Source: VGBK01 sp964354255
GTDB lineage: Bacteria; Actinomycetota; Acidimicrobiia; Spongiisociales; UBA11373
DNA: 64,000 nucleotides
NCBI GenBank assembly: GCA_964354255.1
Contig: CAYGYX010000001.1
Location: 1 to 64,000 of the forward strand
Direction: 5' to 3'
The translations under genes and the position numbers were made by a program. Shown here piece by piece: positions 50,211 to 60,198 of the stretch. The notes beneath the pieces are model-generated. The model saw nothing but the letters and a program-made list of their open reading frames with translations, was not told the origin of the DNA and did no database searches. How positions within the stretch are numbered: the first letter of the stretch is position 1; every line of letters begins with the position of its first letter.

Positions 50211-51481
50211 GACGGCGCCTGTCCTTGCTGGTGCTCGCGGTCACCTCAATGGTCGTCGTGGCCTTCGTGGTGCCGCTCGGGCTCCTGGTGCGCCGGCAGG
50301 CCGAGAGCCGGGGATTGGCCGAAGCCCAGCGCACCGCCCAAGCGGTCGCCTCCGGCCTCGCCGTAGCCTCCTACCTGTCCCCGGACCTGCCGGGCTCGGT
50401 CGTGGAGTTGGTCCTCGCGGTTTCCGGGGAAGGGGCCACCTCCGTCTTCCTCCCCGACGGGAGCGTGACCGGCCCACCGACGGAAGCCTCGCCGGCGGTG
50501 ACGCAGGCGCGGGCCGGGCGGGCCCTGAGCGCCCATGCTGCCGACGGGGTGGAGATCCTCGTCCCGGTGACGGGCAGCACCGGGACCCTCGTCGTGCGCA
50601 CCTGGGTATCCGACGCCGAACTGCGCCATGGGGTGATCGCCGCCTGGCTGGTCCTCGCCGTCCTCGGAGTGCTGCTGGTGATCGCCGCCGTCACCCTGGC
50701 CGACCGCCTGGGGGCCGCGCTGGTCCGGCCCGTGGCCGCCCTGGCCGGCGCCGCCCGGCGCATGGCCTCCGGTGACCTCCAGGCCCGCGTCGCTCCGGCC
50801 GGGCCGCCCGAGATCGCCGACGCCGGACAGGCCTTCAACCACCTCGCCGGACGCCTCGACGACCTCCTGCTGGCCGAGCGGGAATCCCTGGCCGACTTGT
50901 CACACCGGCTGCGCACCCCCCTCACCGCGCTGCGCCTCCAGGCAGAGGCCCTGCCGGGCGCCGAGGGCCTGCTCGAGGACGTCGACCGCCTGGGGAGCCA
51001 GGTCGACCAGTTGATCACCGAGGCCCGGCGCCGCTCACCCGCCGCCGGACCGCGCCACGCCGATCTCTGTGAGGTCGCCCGGCGGCGCGCCGCCTTCTGG
51101 CAGGTACTCGCAGAAGAGCAGGGACGCTCAGCAATCGTCGCTGTGGCTCCGGGCCCCATGTGGTTGGCGCTCACCGAGGACGAGCTGGGGGCGGCCCTCG
51201 ACACGCTGTTGGAGAACGTGTTCACCCACACCCCAGCCGGGACCGCCTACGAAGTCTCGGTCTCCACCCCCGTGCCGGGCGCGGCGCTGCTCCTGGTCGA
51301 GGACCATGGGCCGGGGTTCCCGCACCACGAAGTGGCCGAGCGCGGCAGCAGCCAGACCGGGTCCAGTGGCCTGGGGCTCGATATCGCCCGCGGCGCGGCG
51401 CGGCGCACCGGCGGCGACCTCACCATCGGGGAGGGGCCGGGGGGCGGAGCCCGCGTCGAGGTTCGTTTCGGGCGGCTCTAG
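50207..51481 (+). CDS. Sensor histidine kinase
   Basis: A 424-residue membrane kinase. TM1 is at about 7-28, a small extracytoplasmic domain at about 30-140, TM2 at about 142-165, HAMP (about 166-218), HisKA with His in DLSHRLRTPLTALRLQ, and HATPase with N box DTLLENVFTHTP, EDHGPGF and SSGLGLDIARG. Cognate regulator immediately upstream. Its last 62 bp overlap the convergent membrane reductase gene. The signal is unknown. Confidence 0.93.
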   Translation: MRRRLSLLVLAVTSMVVVAFVVPLGLLVRRQAESRGLAEAQRTAQAVASGLAVASYLSPDLPGSVVELVLAVSGEGATSVFLPDGSVTGPPTEASPAVTQARAGRALSAHAADGVEILVPVTGSTGTLVVRTWVSDAELRHGVIAAWLVLAVLGVLLVIAAVTLADRLGAALVRPVAALAGAARRMASGDLQARVAPAGPPEIADAGQAFNHLAGRLDDLLLAERESLADLSHRLRTPLTALRLQAEALPGAEGLLEDVDRLGSQVDQLITEARRRSPAAGPRHADLCEVARRRAAFWQVLAEEQGRSAIVAVAPGPMWLALTEDELGAALDTLLENVFTHTPAGTAYEVSVSTPVPGAALLLVEDHGPGFPHHEVAERGSSQTGSSGLGLDIARGAARRTGGDLTIGEGPGGGARVEVRFGRL

Positions 51482-52019
51482 CCGCGCTCGGCGCCGCCTT
51501 CCCTCCGGCAAGGAGGAATCGCGCCACCACCAGCACGACCACGGCGGCGACGGTCCCGGCGTAAAGGCTCATGACTGCCGGGTTCGAGGTGTCGCTCCCC
51601 GCCAGCACACCGTGGAGCGTCGCGGAGGCATACGCCCCGAAGGCACCGAAGTGCAGGACGCGCCAGGCCTTCTGCCCGATGAAGCGCCGCACGTAGAAGG
51701 ACCCTCCCACCACCACCAGGCCCCAGGCCGCAACCACGCCCAGCGCCACAGCCTCGGGACGCCAGCTCGAAGACCCCGGGATGAGCAGCTCGCGCCACCC
51801 GAAGCTCAGGTACTTGTCAGCGGCGAGGAAGGCGAGGTGGGTTCCGGTGGCGGCCAGCGCGCCCAGCGAGAGGCCTTCGTGGGCGACGGTGAGCGCCCGC
51901 GGCTGCACCGAGCGTCCCAGCAGCCGGCTGGCGAGCAGCAGGCCCCAGATGGTTGCGGCCGCCACCAGCCCGTACGCCACCAAGCCCGACGCTCGGATGA
52001 TCAGCCAGGTCGTAGTCAT
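51420..52019 (-). CDS. Ferric reductase-like / MsrQ-type heme membrane protein
   Basis: A 199-residue membrane protein with about six helices, of the ferric-reductase transmembrane domain type. Candidate heme-ligating His are in LTVAHEGLSLGALAATGTHL (two on one helix, spaced 14) and in WRVLHFGAFGAYASATLHGV (two, spaced 13). The last 20 residues are Arg/Pro-rich and fall antisense to the kinase gene end. It overlaps apbE by ATGA. It probably moves electrons across the membrane in combination with a flavin protein. Confidence 0.85.
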   Translation of the reverse strand: MTTTWLIIRASGLVAYGLVAAATIWGLLLASRLLGRSVQPRALTVAHEGLSLGALAATGTHLAFLAADKYLSFGWRELLIPGSSSWRPEAVALGVVAAWGLVVVGGSFYVRRFIGQKAWRVLHFGAFGAYASATLHGVLAGSDTSNPAVMSLYAGTVAAVVVLVVARFLLAGGKAAPSAARAARNEPRRGLRPPAPPRW

Positions 52020-52867
52020 GCCGCCACCTCCGTGCCGGCCGTGGCGAAGACGCTCCCGTCGTGCCAGATGGCCACGGCGCCGCGCAGCCAGGCCTGGCGG
52101 CCGGCCCAGGCGAGGCCGTCCGACCCGAGGAGCAGGATCGCCTTGGCCGCAGCTTCCGCCTCCAGGGCGGTGGCCGCCACTGCGCTGGCGCTCACCGCCG
52201 GGGACTCCACCGGGGCCATGATCCGGGGGTCGATGATGTGGTTGGCCTCCGCCGCTCCCACCTTCCAGCGCCGGAGCAGGACAGAACTGGTCGCCAGCGC
52301 CCCCACCCCGAGGTGGACTCGCGCGGCCACCTCGGCCTCGCCGCCCAGGATCTCGACGGTGGTGCGCCCATCCGACGAGCGCACATCCCCGCCCGCCGAG
52401 ACCACGACTGCCAGGCCCTGCTCCACGGCGCGGTCGCAGGTCCAGCCCTTGGCGATGCCGCCCAGGTCGAGGTACGTGTCCGGCGGCCTGCGCAGCCGGC
52501 CGCCGGACAGGGACCACGGGGCCGCTGCCGGCAGCGGCCCCGGTGGCAGGCGCCGGTCACAGACTGCGGAGAAGGTGCCGTCGTAGCCCCACTCCGCCAC
52601 CGCCCGGCCCACACCCGCATCCACCAGCCCACCGGTAAGGGTGCGCGCGGTGTCTGCAGCCCCGACTACCTCCGCCAGGAGTGGGGGCAAGGCCACCTCG
52701 ACGTCCAGATCGGCGTTCGCCCGGCTCAGGTCGCTCTGGGCCCGGAACCGCGAGCAGCAAGCCTCAACCTGCTCGAAGAGGGCGCGCACCGCAGCCAGGC
52801 CCACCTCGGTCTCACCCACGGCCACCACCCCAGTCCCCATGGCGCGGAAACGCTGCAGCAGCATCAC
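52016..52867 (-). CDS. apbE: FAD:protein FMN transferase (ApbE)
   Basis: A 283-residue ApbE-like enzyme that attaches FMN covalently to Ser/Thr of target proteins. Motifs include FRAMGTGVVAV, a divergent FRAQSDLSRANAD, YLDLGGIAKGWTCD, SAGGDVRSSDG and NHIIDPRIMAPV (metal and flavin site). No signal peptide is present, so it acts in the cytosol, unlike periplasmic forms. The operon contains no protein with an obvious S/T-GA-S/T flavinylation motif. Confidence 0.9.
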   Translation of the reverse strand: MMLLQRFRAMGTGVVAVGETEVGLAAVRALFEQVEACCSRFRAQSDLSRANADLDVEVALPPLLAEVVGAADTARTLTGGLVDAGVGRAVAEWGYDGTFSAVCDRRLPPGPLPAAAPWSLSGGRLRRPPDTYLDLGGIAKGWTCDRAVEQGLAVVVSAGGDVRSSDGRTTVEILGGEAEVAARVHLGVGALATSSVLLRRWKVGAAEANHIIDPRIMAPVESPAVSASAVAATALEAEAAAKAILLLGSDGLAWAGRQAWLRGAVAIWHDGSVFATAGTEVAA

Positions 52868-53241
52868 GACCCCGAGCTCGTCACCGTCGGTGGCGCCGGC
52901 ACCACCTGCGGTGCGGCCGCGGGCGGAGCCGCCGACACGACCTCCGGGGCCGCGGGAGCGACCGGCTGCGTGCTCGGCAACGTCACCTCAGCCCCGGAGG
53001 ACCGGCCGAGGCGGAGCACCAGCAGCCCGCCCTCAGGCATGGCCGGCAAGGCGGCCCTGACATCGGCCGACTGCTCAACCGCGGCCGGGGACACCGGGTC
53101 CGGGATGGCCGCGGGGGTGGTGGCCGCTCCTCCGACACCCGAGACCCGGGCGATGACGGCCGCCACCCAGGCAGTGGCCATCGCCGTCCAGCCCCCGATG
53201 CGAACCACCCGGACCGGCGGAAAGCGGCCGACGCGGCTCAT
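52864..53241 (-). CDS. Small membrane-anchored protein, function unknown (ApbE operon)
   Basis: A 125-residue protein with one membrane helix (about 18-40, WTAMATAWVAAVIARVSG) and a Pro/Ala-rich exported tail containing MPEGGLLVLRLGRSSGAEVT. Low complexity and no cysteine. It overlaps both neighbours by four bases (ATGA), so it is a real member of the operon. Possibly a scaffold or electron-transfer accessory. Confidence 0.7.
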   Translation of the reverse strand: MSRVGRFPPVRVVRIGGWTAMATAWVAAVIARVSGVGGAATTPAAIPDPVSPAAVEQSADVRAALPAMPEGGLLVLRLGRSSGAEVTLPSTQPVAPAAPEVVSAAPPAAAPQVVPAPPTVTSSGS

Positions 53242-53603
53242 CGGGCCCCTCCCGGGACGGGGGGTGCCACGGACTCTGCGGGCACCTGGAGTACCACCCC
53301 GCGCGTCGCCAGCACCCGCGCCACCTCTGCGGGGATGCCCGCTTCTCCCGGGACGATGACTTCCAGGTAGCCCCCGGCGAGCAAGGTGCCCAGCACGGTC
53401 CCCCCCGCGCCATCCGCCGAGGAGGCTGCGGGGGTCACCGCGCCGGACGCCGAACCCGGCACAGTCTCCGAAGAGGTGGCGGCAGGCTGCGTGGTGGCCG
53501 CCGGGGCAGCGCCGCCGGGCGGAGAGGCGGTGGCGAAGGCTCCCAGGCCCAGGCCCGCCAAGGCCAGCCCGGCCGCCAGCGAGGCCCACTCTCGCGCGGC
53601 CAT
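53238..53603 (-). CDS. Small membrane-anchored protein, function unknown (ApbE operon)
   Basis: A 121-residue protein. A membrane helix (about 6-25) is followed by an Ala/Ser/Thr/Pro-rich linker (27-65) and a small domain (VLGTLLAGGYLEVIVPGEAG, IPAEVARVLATRGVVLQVPA). The end of the domain has a pattern like a short alpha/beta unit. ATG start shares one base with the upstream stop (TGATG) and the stop overlaps the next gene by ATGA. Confidence 0.7.
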   Translation of the reverse strand: MAAREWASLAAGLALAGLGLGAFATASPPGGAAPAATTQPAATSSETVPGSASGAVTPAASSADGAGGTVLGTLLAGGYLEVIVPGEAGIPAEVARVLATRGVVLQVPAESVAPPVPGGAR

Positions 53604-54112
53604 CAGCCCTCCACCTCCCCCGCGCCGGATTCATCCTCGTACCAGTCGTCCTCGTACTCGTCCCCGCCCACCCGGTCGTCGTCGCGCCGGTCGTCGTCGT
53701 AGGCGACCCCGGAGGCCGAGAGTTCGGCCCCGGGGGCAGGTTCCGCCGACGGCCCGGAGGCGATGACGACCGCCGGCGCAGGCCCGTCCAGGGACAGGCC
53801 GGCTGCCGCGCAGACCGGGCGCAGCGCGTCGAGGGCTGCCTGCTGCAGTGCGGTCAAGGAGCCCGCCGTCTCCCCGGCCACCAGCCCCCGACCTTCGGTA
53901 CCACACGCCACGAGGAGATCGGCGAACGCCGTGTCGGCCGCGCCCTGCCCCGTGGGCAGAGCGGCCGGCGCGGCCACGGCGGCAGCCAGCGTGGTAGGTG
54001 AAGCCACCGCCCCGTCGGTGTTGAATACCCCCGACGCCGCCAGGGCGAGGATCGGGCCCGAGACCAACCCGATGGCCAGAGCCACCAGGAGGCTCCTGCG
54101 CTTATGGTCCAT
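53603..54112 (-). CDS. Exported protein with acidic Asp/Glu/Tyr tail (ApbE operon)
   Basis: A 169-residue protein with an N-terminal signal/anchor helix (about 7-27), a globular helical part with two cysteines (LLVACGTEGRG and LRPVCAAAG, likely a disulfide outside the cell) and a strongly acidic C-terminus (about 135-165) of Asp, Glu, Tyr and Trp such as DDDRRDDDRVGGDEYEDDWY. Such tails can bind cations. ATG 54112 has GAGAGGAA upstream. It is the first gene of the ApbE/ferric-reductase operon, divergent from an ECF sigma gene. Confidence 0.75.
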   Translation of the reverse strand: MDHKRRSLLVALAIGLVSGPILALAASGVFNTDGAVASPTTLAAAVAAPAALPTGQGAADTAFADLLVACGTEGRGLVAGETAGSLTALQQAALDALRPVCAAAGLSLDGPAPAVVIASGPSAEPAPGAELSASGVAYDDDRRDDDRVGGDEYEDDWYEDESGAGEVEG

Positions 54113-54245
54113 GTCGTTCCTCTCTGCTCGATGAACCAGCACAGGCTGCCGGAAGACCCCTCAAGAGGGCCTCAGGACGGGGACAAGAAGGCTGCATCTC
54201 CGGGCCTTCCGGTAAGACCTTTCCCCCATCCGGACATAGGCTGGT

Positions 54246-54776
54246 GTGGAGTGGACCATGACCGTCGTCGGCGCCGCTGACCGGGCGGCCTCACCCGAGG
54301 CCCGCTTCAGCACCCTCTTCGCCCGCCACTACCCGGCGGTGTTCGGCTACGCCGTCCGCCGGGTGGGCCGCGACGAGGCGGGCGACGCCACCGCCGAGGT
54401 CTTCACCGTGGCGTGGCGGCGGCTGGGGCGGGTTCCCGCAGAGCCGGAGACCCTGCCCTGGCTCTACGCAGTGGCCCGCAAGGTCGTGGCCAACCAGGAG
54501 CGGGCGGCCCGCCGCCGCTGGCGCCTGGAGGCCAGGGCCGCGGCCTCCCCGGCCGGCACGGTCGAGGCTCCCGGCACCACCGGCCTCGATGTCGAGGCTG
54601 CCCTGCTCCGCCTGGGACAGGGCGACCGGGAGTTGCTGCGCCTCGCCGCCTGGGAGGAGCTACAGCCCGGCGAGATCGGCACCGTCCTGGGCTGCTCGGC
54701 CAACGCCGCCGCCGTCCGCCTCCACCGCGCCCGGCAGCGCCTCGCCGGGGAACTGCAATCGGAAGGCCGGCCATGA
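54246..54776 (+). CDS. ECF-type RNA polymerase sigma factor
   Basis: A 176-residue sigma-70 family protein with region 2 (FSTLFARHYPAVFGYAVRRV, DATAEVFTVAWRRL) and region 4 (LLRLAAWEELQPGEIGTVLG, CSANAAAVRLHRARQRL). It directs polymerase to a small regulon. Start GTG 54246 or ATG 54258. It overlaps the GerMN-domain membrane protein by ATGA, which takes the usual place of an anti-sigma factor. Confidence 0.9.
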   Translation: MEWTMTVVGAADRAASPEARFSTLFARHYPAVFGYAVRRVGRDEAGDATAEVFTVAWRRLGRVPAEPETLPWLYAVARKVVANQERAARRRWRLEARAAASPAGTVEAPGTTGLDVEAALLRLGQGDRELLRLAAWEELQPGEIGTVLGCSANAAAVRLHRARQRLAGELQSEGRP

Positions 54777-56227
54777 ACCGCGATCCCTTCGACACCCTGC
54801 GCTCCCGCAACCCGGCGCCCCCGGAGAGCCTGCCCGAGGCCCCCATGGCGGTGGCCAGCCGGATCACCGCCGGGCACCCCTCGCTGCGCCGCGGCCTGGC
54901 CATCGCCGCCGCCGCCGCCTCAGTGGTGCTGGTCGCCGGGGGTGGATGGCTGCTGTGGAGCCAGACCGGTGGACGGCAGACGGTGGTGGCCCCGCCGACG
55001 ACGACCTCGACCACTGCCGGCGAGACCACGACCACCGCTCCTGTGATAGTGGAGGAGGCCCCCACCGTGGTCGTGTACTTCCTCAAGGACGGCAAGTTGG
55101 TGCCGGTGGCGCGAGACCTCAGCGTGCTCAACGTGCGGCCGCTGCCGGACCTGGGACCGCTCACCGTCGAACTGCTCCTGTACGGGCCGGGAGCCTGGGA
55201 CGCGGCACCTCTACCCGACCCGGTGGCCGCCGCCGAGGCCGAACTGACCACCTCCATCCCGGAGGGCACCGAACTGCTCGGGCTGAGCGTCTCACCGGGC
55301 GTCGTGACGGTGGATCTGGCCGGACTCCAGAGCGAATCCCGGCTCGCCCCCCCGGAGGCCCTGGCCCAGATCGTGTTCACCCTTACCACGCTCTACGGGG
55401 TCGAGGACATCAGCTTCCTGGTCGAGGGGGTGCCCCACGCGGTGGTGGCCGAGACCCTCGCCCTCGTGCCCAGCGCCAGCCCCCCAGCCGGGGGCACGAT
55501 GGTGGACCCGGTGACGCGTCTCACCTTCGAGGAGTTCATGTCGCCGGTCATGATCGAGAAGCCGGCCCTGGGCGGCACGCTCCAGAGCCCAGGCGTGGTC
55601 GCCGGTTCGGTGTCCTTCTTCGCGACCGGGGTGCGCCTGGTGCTCACCGACGACGACGGGAGCGTCCTCTGGGAGTCTCTCCCTGAGATCAGATGCGGCG
55701 CCCCCCTTGCTCCGGCATGTCGCGGAGTGGACGACTGGAGCACTTTCGAGGCTGACGTTCCGGCCGGCCTGGTGGACTACGGGCGGTGGGGCACGATCTC
55801 GGCGTTTCTCCTTTCGGACCGCTTCCTGCCGTATGCCCCGCACTCCCAGCCCGTCTGGTTGGTGCCCTTCGTGCCGTTCACGGAGGAGCCCGACATCCCC
55901 GAGGCGACCAGGACCACCGTGGGCTACGGCCTGGGCGACCTGCGCCCCTTCCCCGACGACCTCCTCACCGGATGCGCTGCCGACACCGTGCGCGACCCGG
56001 CCGCCTTCGAGGCCGCCCTGGCGAACGGGCCGATCTCCATGGGCGACCTGTGCGCCGTCGTAGGGGTCCCCGACTACGAGACGGGCAGCGGCCTGATGAT
56101 CCCGGTCTACGACCTGGCCGACGGCAGCCGGCTCTACCTGGGCTACGCCGGGCTCGCGGCCGAAGACCTGATGTACGCCAACCTGGTGAGCCCGGATGGC
56201 AGGGTGCGGGACCTGCTGGGGGGGTAG
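54773..56227 (+). CDS. Membrane-anchored GerMN/Gmad2-domain protein, sigma-linked
   Basis: A 484-residue protein: short cytosolic part (1-40), membrane helix (about 41-63), Thr-rich stalk (70-92), GerMN domain (about 98-215; VVVYFLKDGKLVPVARDL, GTELLGLSVSPGVVTVDLAG) and an Ig-like Gmad2 domain (about 255-350; GTLQSPGVVAGSVSFFATGV). The last 130 residues are unassigned. The 40 cytosolic residues may bind the sigma factor it overlaps, giving a transmembrane switch that senses the cell wall; this is inference, since no ZAS zinc motif is present. Confidence 0.85.
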   Translation: MNRDPFDTLRSRNPAPPESLPEAPMAVASRITAGHPSLRRGLAIAAAAASVVLVAGGGWLLWSQTGGRQTVVAPPTTTSTTAGETTTTAPVIVEEAPTVVVYFLKDGKLVPVARDLSVLNVRPLPDLGPLTVELLLYGPGAWDAAPLPDPVAAAEAELTTSIPEGTELLGLSVSPGVVTVDLAGLQSESRLAPPEALAQIVFTLTTLYGVEDISFLVEGVPHAVVAETLALVPSASPPAGGTMVDPVTRLTFEEFMSPVMIEKPALGGTLQSPGVVAGSVSFFATGVRLVLTDDDGSVLWESLPEIRCGAPLAPACRGVDDWSTFEADVPAGLVDYGRWGTISAFLLSDRFLPYAPHSQPVWLVPFVPFTEEPDIPEATRTTVGYGLGDLRPFPDDLLTGCAADTVRDPAAFEAALANGPISMGDLCAVVGVPDYETGSGLMIPVYDLADGSRLYLGYAGLAAEDLMYANLVSPDGRVRDLLGG

Positions 56228-56458
56228 CCGGCCCTCACCCCAACTCTCTCCCGGCCGCTTCGGGCGGGAGAGGGGGTTTCCTTGCCCCTCCTTGCTCTGA
56301 GGGAGAGCCGCAAGGCGGCACCCGCCAGCGGAAGTTGCAGCCCCACGACAGGCGGCCGCCGGGCGGTGAGGGCAACCCCCAATCCACGCCCGCCGTAGGC
56401 ACCGTCGCTACCTTGCCCTCTCCCTGACCCCTTCCCGCAGCCGGAGCTGCGGAAGCCC
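56228..56458. repeat. Hairpin-rich intergenic region between convergent genes
   Basis: Several CTCTCCC/GGGAGAG inverted repeats occur here, for example around 56248-56274 (CTCTCCCGGCCG with CGGGCGGGAGAG), and again near 56420-56490 with CTCTCCC and GGGAG. They belong to the same family as 11267-11291 and 19397-19413. No coding region is supported. Confidence 0.5.
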
Positions 56459-57883
56459 TCACCCCCCGCCCTCTCCCGGCAGGCCGGGAGCGGGAGCGAT
56501 CCCCCGCCCCTCGGCCCACTCCCGTACCAATCGGAACGCCTCCTCCTCCGAGTAGGGGCCCTCGTCCAGACGGTGCTCCAGCAACAGGTCCATCACCTCT
56601 CCCACCATGGGGCCCGGCGGGATGCCGAGCAAAGCCATCACGGCGTGGCCGTCGATGGGCGGGCGGATCGCGTCGAGTTCTTCCCGCTCCCGGAGGGTGG
56701 CGATGCGCTCCTCCAACTCGTCGATCCGCCGTTCCACCGCCCGGGCCTTCTTGGGGTCGCGAGTAGTCACATCGCAGCGCACCAACGTGTTCAGGCGCTC
56801 TAGGAGCGGCCCGGCATCCCGCACGTAGCGGCGCACGGCCCGATCGGTCCAGCCCATCTTCAACGTGTGGGGCCGCAGGTGCAGGTACACCAACCCGGCC
56901 ACCTCATCGATGTCGGCGCGGGAGTAGCGCAGCTCCCGCATCCGCGCCCCGGTGATGCGGGCGCCAACCACCTCGTGGTGATGGAAGGCCACCCCGCCCG
57001 GGCCGAAGGAGCGGGTGGCCGGCTTCCCGACGTCGTGAAAGAGGGCGGCCAGGCGGAGGATCCGGTCCCGCGGGCAGCGCCCCACGACGGCGACGGTGTG
57101 GGCGAGCACATCCTTGTGCTGGTGGATGGGATCCTGCTGCAGGCGGAGGGCGGCGATCTCCGGGAGGAACTCCCCGGCCAGCCCGCTCTCCACCAGCCCC
57201 CACAACCCCTGCTCCACCTGCTCCCCCCCCAGCAGCTTGTCCAGCTCGTCACGAATGCGCTCGGCCGACACGATCGCCAGCCGCTCACGCATCGCCCGCA
57301 CCGCCGCCACCGCCTCGCCGTCGGCTCGAAAGCCCAGGCAGCTGACGAAGCGGAACAGGCGCAGCATGCGCAGCGGGTCGTCGGCGAAGGCGATGCCGGG
57401 ATCGAGCGGGGTGCGCAGCAGGCCGGCCCCCAGGTCGGCCAGCCCCCCGAACGGATCGATGATCTCCGGGCCGGGTACGAGACGCAGGGCGGTGGCGTTC
57501 ACCGTGAAATCGCGGCGCGACAGGTCGGTCTCCAGATCGTCGGCGAACTGCACGATCGGCTTGCGGCTGTCGTCCCGGTACACCTCGGCCCGGTAGGTCG
57601 TTATCTCGGCGCGCACCCCGTCCTTGCTGAGGCCGATGGTGCCGAAGGTCTCCCCCACCGTGTACACCTCATCGGCCCAACCGCCCACCAGGCGGCGCAC
57701 CTCCGCGGGGCGGGCGTCGGTGGTGAAGTCGTGCTCCTCGTCGGCCCGGGCCCGCCCGAGGAGGGCGTCGCGCACGCTGCCCCCGACCAGATAGAGATCC
57801 CGACCGCCCTCGGCGAAGAGCCGGGCGAGGGACATGGGCACTCCGTCGGCGCGCAGCAGAGGGTCGAGACGGGCCGGGATCAT
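56459..57883 (-). CDS. cca: CCA-adding tRNA nucleotidyltransferase
   Basis: A 474-residue class II nucleotidyltransferase that adds or repairs the tRNA 3' CCA; needed here because the tRNA-Gly in the window does not encode CCA. The head has YLVGGSVRDALLGRARADEE with metal Asp in DFTTDARP, then RRDFTVNATAL and DPLRMLRLFRF; an HD domain (FHDVGKPATR) follows and gives phosphohydrolase character. ATG with a leaderless TACCAT box eight bases upstream. Confidence 0.95.
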   Translation of the reverse strand: MIPARLDPLLRADGVPMSLARLFAEGGRDLYLVGGSVRDALLGRARADEEHDFTTDARPAEVRRLVGGWADEVYTVGETFGTIGLSKDGVRAEITTYRAEVYRDDSRKPIVQFADDLETDLSRRDFTVNATALRLVPGPEIIDPFGGLADLGAGLLRTPLDPGIAFADDPLRMLRLFRFVSCLGFRADGEAVAAVRAMRERLAIVSAERIRDELDKLLGGEQVEQGLWGLVESGLAGEFLPEIAALRLQQDPIHQHKDVLAHTVAVVGRCPRDRILRLAALFHDVGKPATRSFGPGGVAFHHHEVVGARITGARMRELRYSRADIDEVAGLVYLHLRPHTLKMGWTDRAVRRYVRDAGPLLERLNTLVRCDVTTRDPKKARAVERRIDELEERIATLREREELDAIRPPIDGHAVMALLGIPPGPMVGEVMDLLLEHRLDEGPYSEEEAFRLVREWAEGRGIAPAPGLPGEGGG

Positions 57884-57891
57884 GCCTCGCC

Positions 57892-57897
57892 ATGGTA
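57892..57897 (-). promoter_or_regulatory. Leaderless -10 box (TACCAT) for cca
   Basis: On the minus strand TACCAT, then GGCGAGGC, then the ATG of cca (8-base spacing). Confidence 0.5.
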
Positions 57898-57950
57898 GGG
57901 CCCGGGGCCGGCCGCCACGGGGGACCGCACCGAGGCAGCCCTTCCGCGGG

Positions 57951-59069
57951 TCAGGTGGCGATCAGGCCCTGTTGCTGCGCCCGCAGCCGCAGATCGGCGG
58001 GCTTGGTGGCGTGGCGCAGGGCCTCGGCGAACGTGACCGTCCCCGAGGCGAACAGGCGCAGGATGGCCTGGTCGAAGCTCTCCATGCCGTAGTAAGACCC
58101 CTCGGCGATCACGTCGGGGATCTCGGAGGTCAGCGACGGATCGGTGATCCGCTCCGCTACCCGCTCCGTGTTGATGAGCACCTCGGCCGCCACCACCCGA
58201 CCCTTGCCGTCGGCCCGGGGCAGGAGCCGCTGGCTGATGATGCCCCGCAGCGTGCCGGCCAGTAGCAGACGCACCTGCCGCTGCAGGGTGCCGGGGTAGA
58301 AGTCGAGGACGCGGCTGATCGTCTCGGCCGCGTCGAGGGTGTGCAGCGTCGAGAGCACCACGTGCCCGGTCTCTGCCGCCTTCAGCGCGGCATCGATGGT
58401 GGCCAGGTCGCGCATCTCCCCGATGAGGATCACATCCGGGTCCTGGCGCAACACCCGCCGCAGCGCCTCGGCGAAGCCGCCGGTGTCCTCCCCCACCTCG
58501 CGTTGATGGATCAGGGCGAGCCGGTCCTGGTGGACCACCTCGATGGGATCTTCGATGGTCACCACGTTCACCCGCCGCGTCCGGTTGATGGCGTCGAGCA
58601 TCGCCGCCAGGGTGGTCGACTTGCCGCAGCCGGTCGGCCCGGTGACCAGGATGAGGCCGCGCGGCTCCTGCACCAGCCGGCCGAGCACGGGCGGCAGGCC
58701 CAGATCGGCGAAAGTCTGCCCGGGCGGGGGCACCGGACGCAGGGCCACGCTGATCACTCCCCGCTGGAGGAAGGCGTTCACCCGAACCCGGCCGGTCTCC
58801 GCATCGGCCACCGCGAAGTCGGCCTCATGGGTGTCCTTGAACTCGACCCGCAATCGCGCGGGGAGGAGCCCGCTCAAGTACCGCTCGGTGTCCTCGGCGG
58901 TCACGACCCGGTAGTCGGTGGGCTGCAACTGGCCGTTGACCCGCAACATGGGCGGCACCCCGACCTTCAAATGCAGATCGGAAGCGCCCAGCCGCACCGT
59001 CTCGGCGAGCAAAACCCCAATGGAAGGAAGTTCGTGAGCCACCGTCCAAGCCCTATCGGCACGCTCCAT
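57951..59069 (-). CDS. pilT: Type IV pilus retraction ATPase PilT
   Basis: A 372-residue secretion-type ATPase. The N-terminal domain (GASDLHLKVGVPPMLRVNGQ) is followed by Walker A GPTGCGKSTT, the Asp box IEDPIEVVH, Walker B DPDVILIGEMRD and the His box TGHVVLSTLHTLDA, and the PilT-specific end GTLRGIISQRLLPR. It depolymerises type IV pili for twitching or DNA uptake. No other pilus gene is in the window, so the rest of the system is elsewhere. Confidence 0.95.
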   Translation of the reverse strand: MERADRAWTVAHELPSIGVLLAETVRLGASDLHLKVGVPPMLRVNGQLQPTDYRVVTAEDTERYLSGLLPARLRVEFKDTHEADFAVADAETGRVRVNAFLQRGVISVALRPVPPPGQTFADLGLPPVLGRLVQEPRGLILVTGPTGCGKSTTLAAMLDAINRTRRVNVVTIEDPIEVVHQDRLALIHQREVGEDTGGFAEALRRVLRQDPDVILIGEMRDLATIDAALKAAETGHVVLSTLHTLDAAETISRVLDFYPGTLQRQVRLLLAGTLRGIISQRLLPRADGKGRVVAAEVLINTERVAERITDPSLTSEIPDVIAEGSYYGMESFDQAILRLFASGTVTFAEALRHATKPADLRLRAQQQGLIAT

Positions 59070-59102
59070 GGGGCCCTTGACCGGTTGCCTCCCCGGTGGC
59101 TC

Positions 59103-60128
<1,026 letters not shown>

Positions 60129-60198
60129 CGCGGGAGCCGGGTCATCTCGGCCCGCCGGGAGCCGAACCTCCCTACCATCAGCCGGCGGTGAGGCGCGC

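Noticed and set aside
52864..54112. FMN-binding domains in the three small ApbE-operon proteins
   Set aside because: I found only loose look-alikes such as SGAV and SSGAEV, not the S/T-GA-S/T flavinylation motif in a suitable domain.
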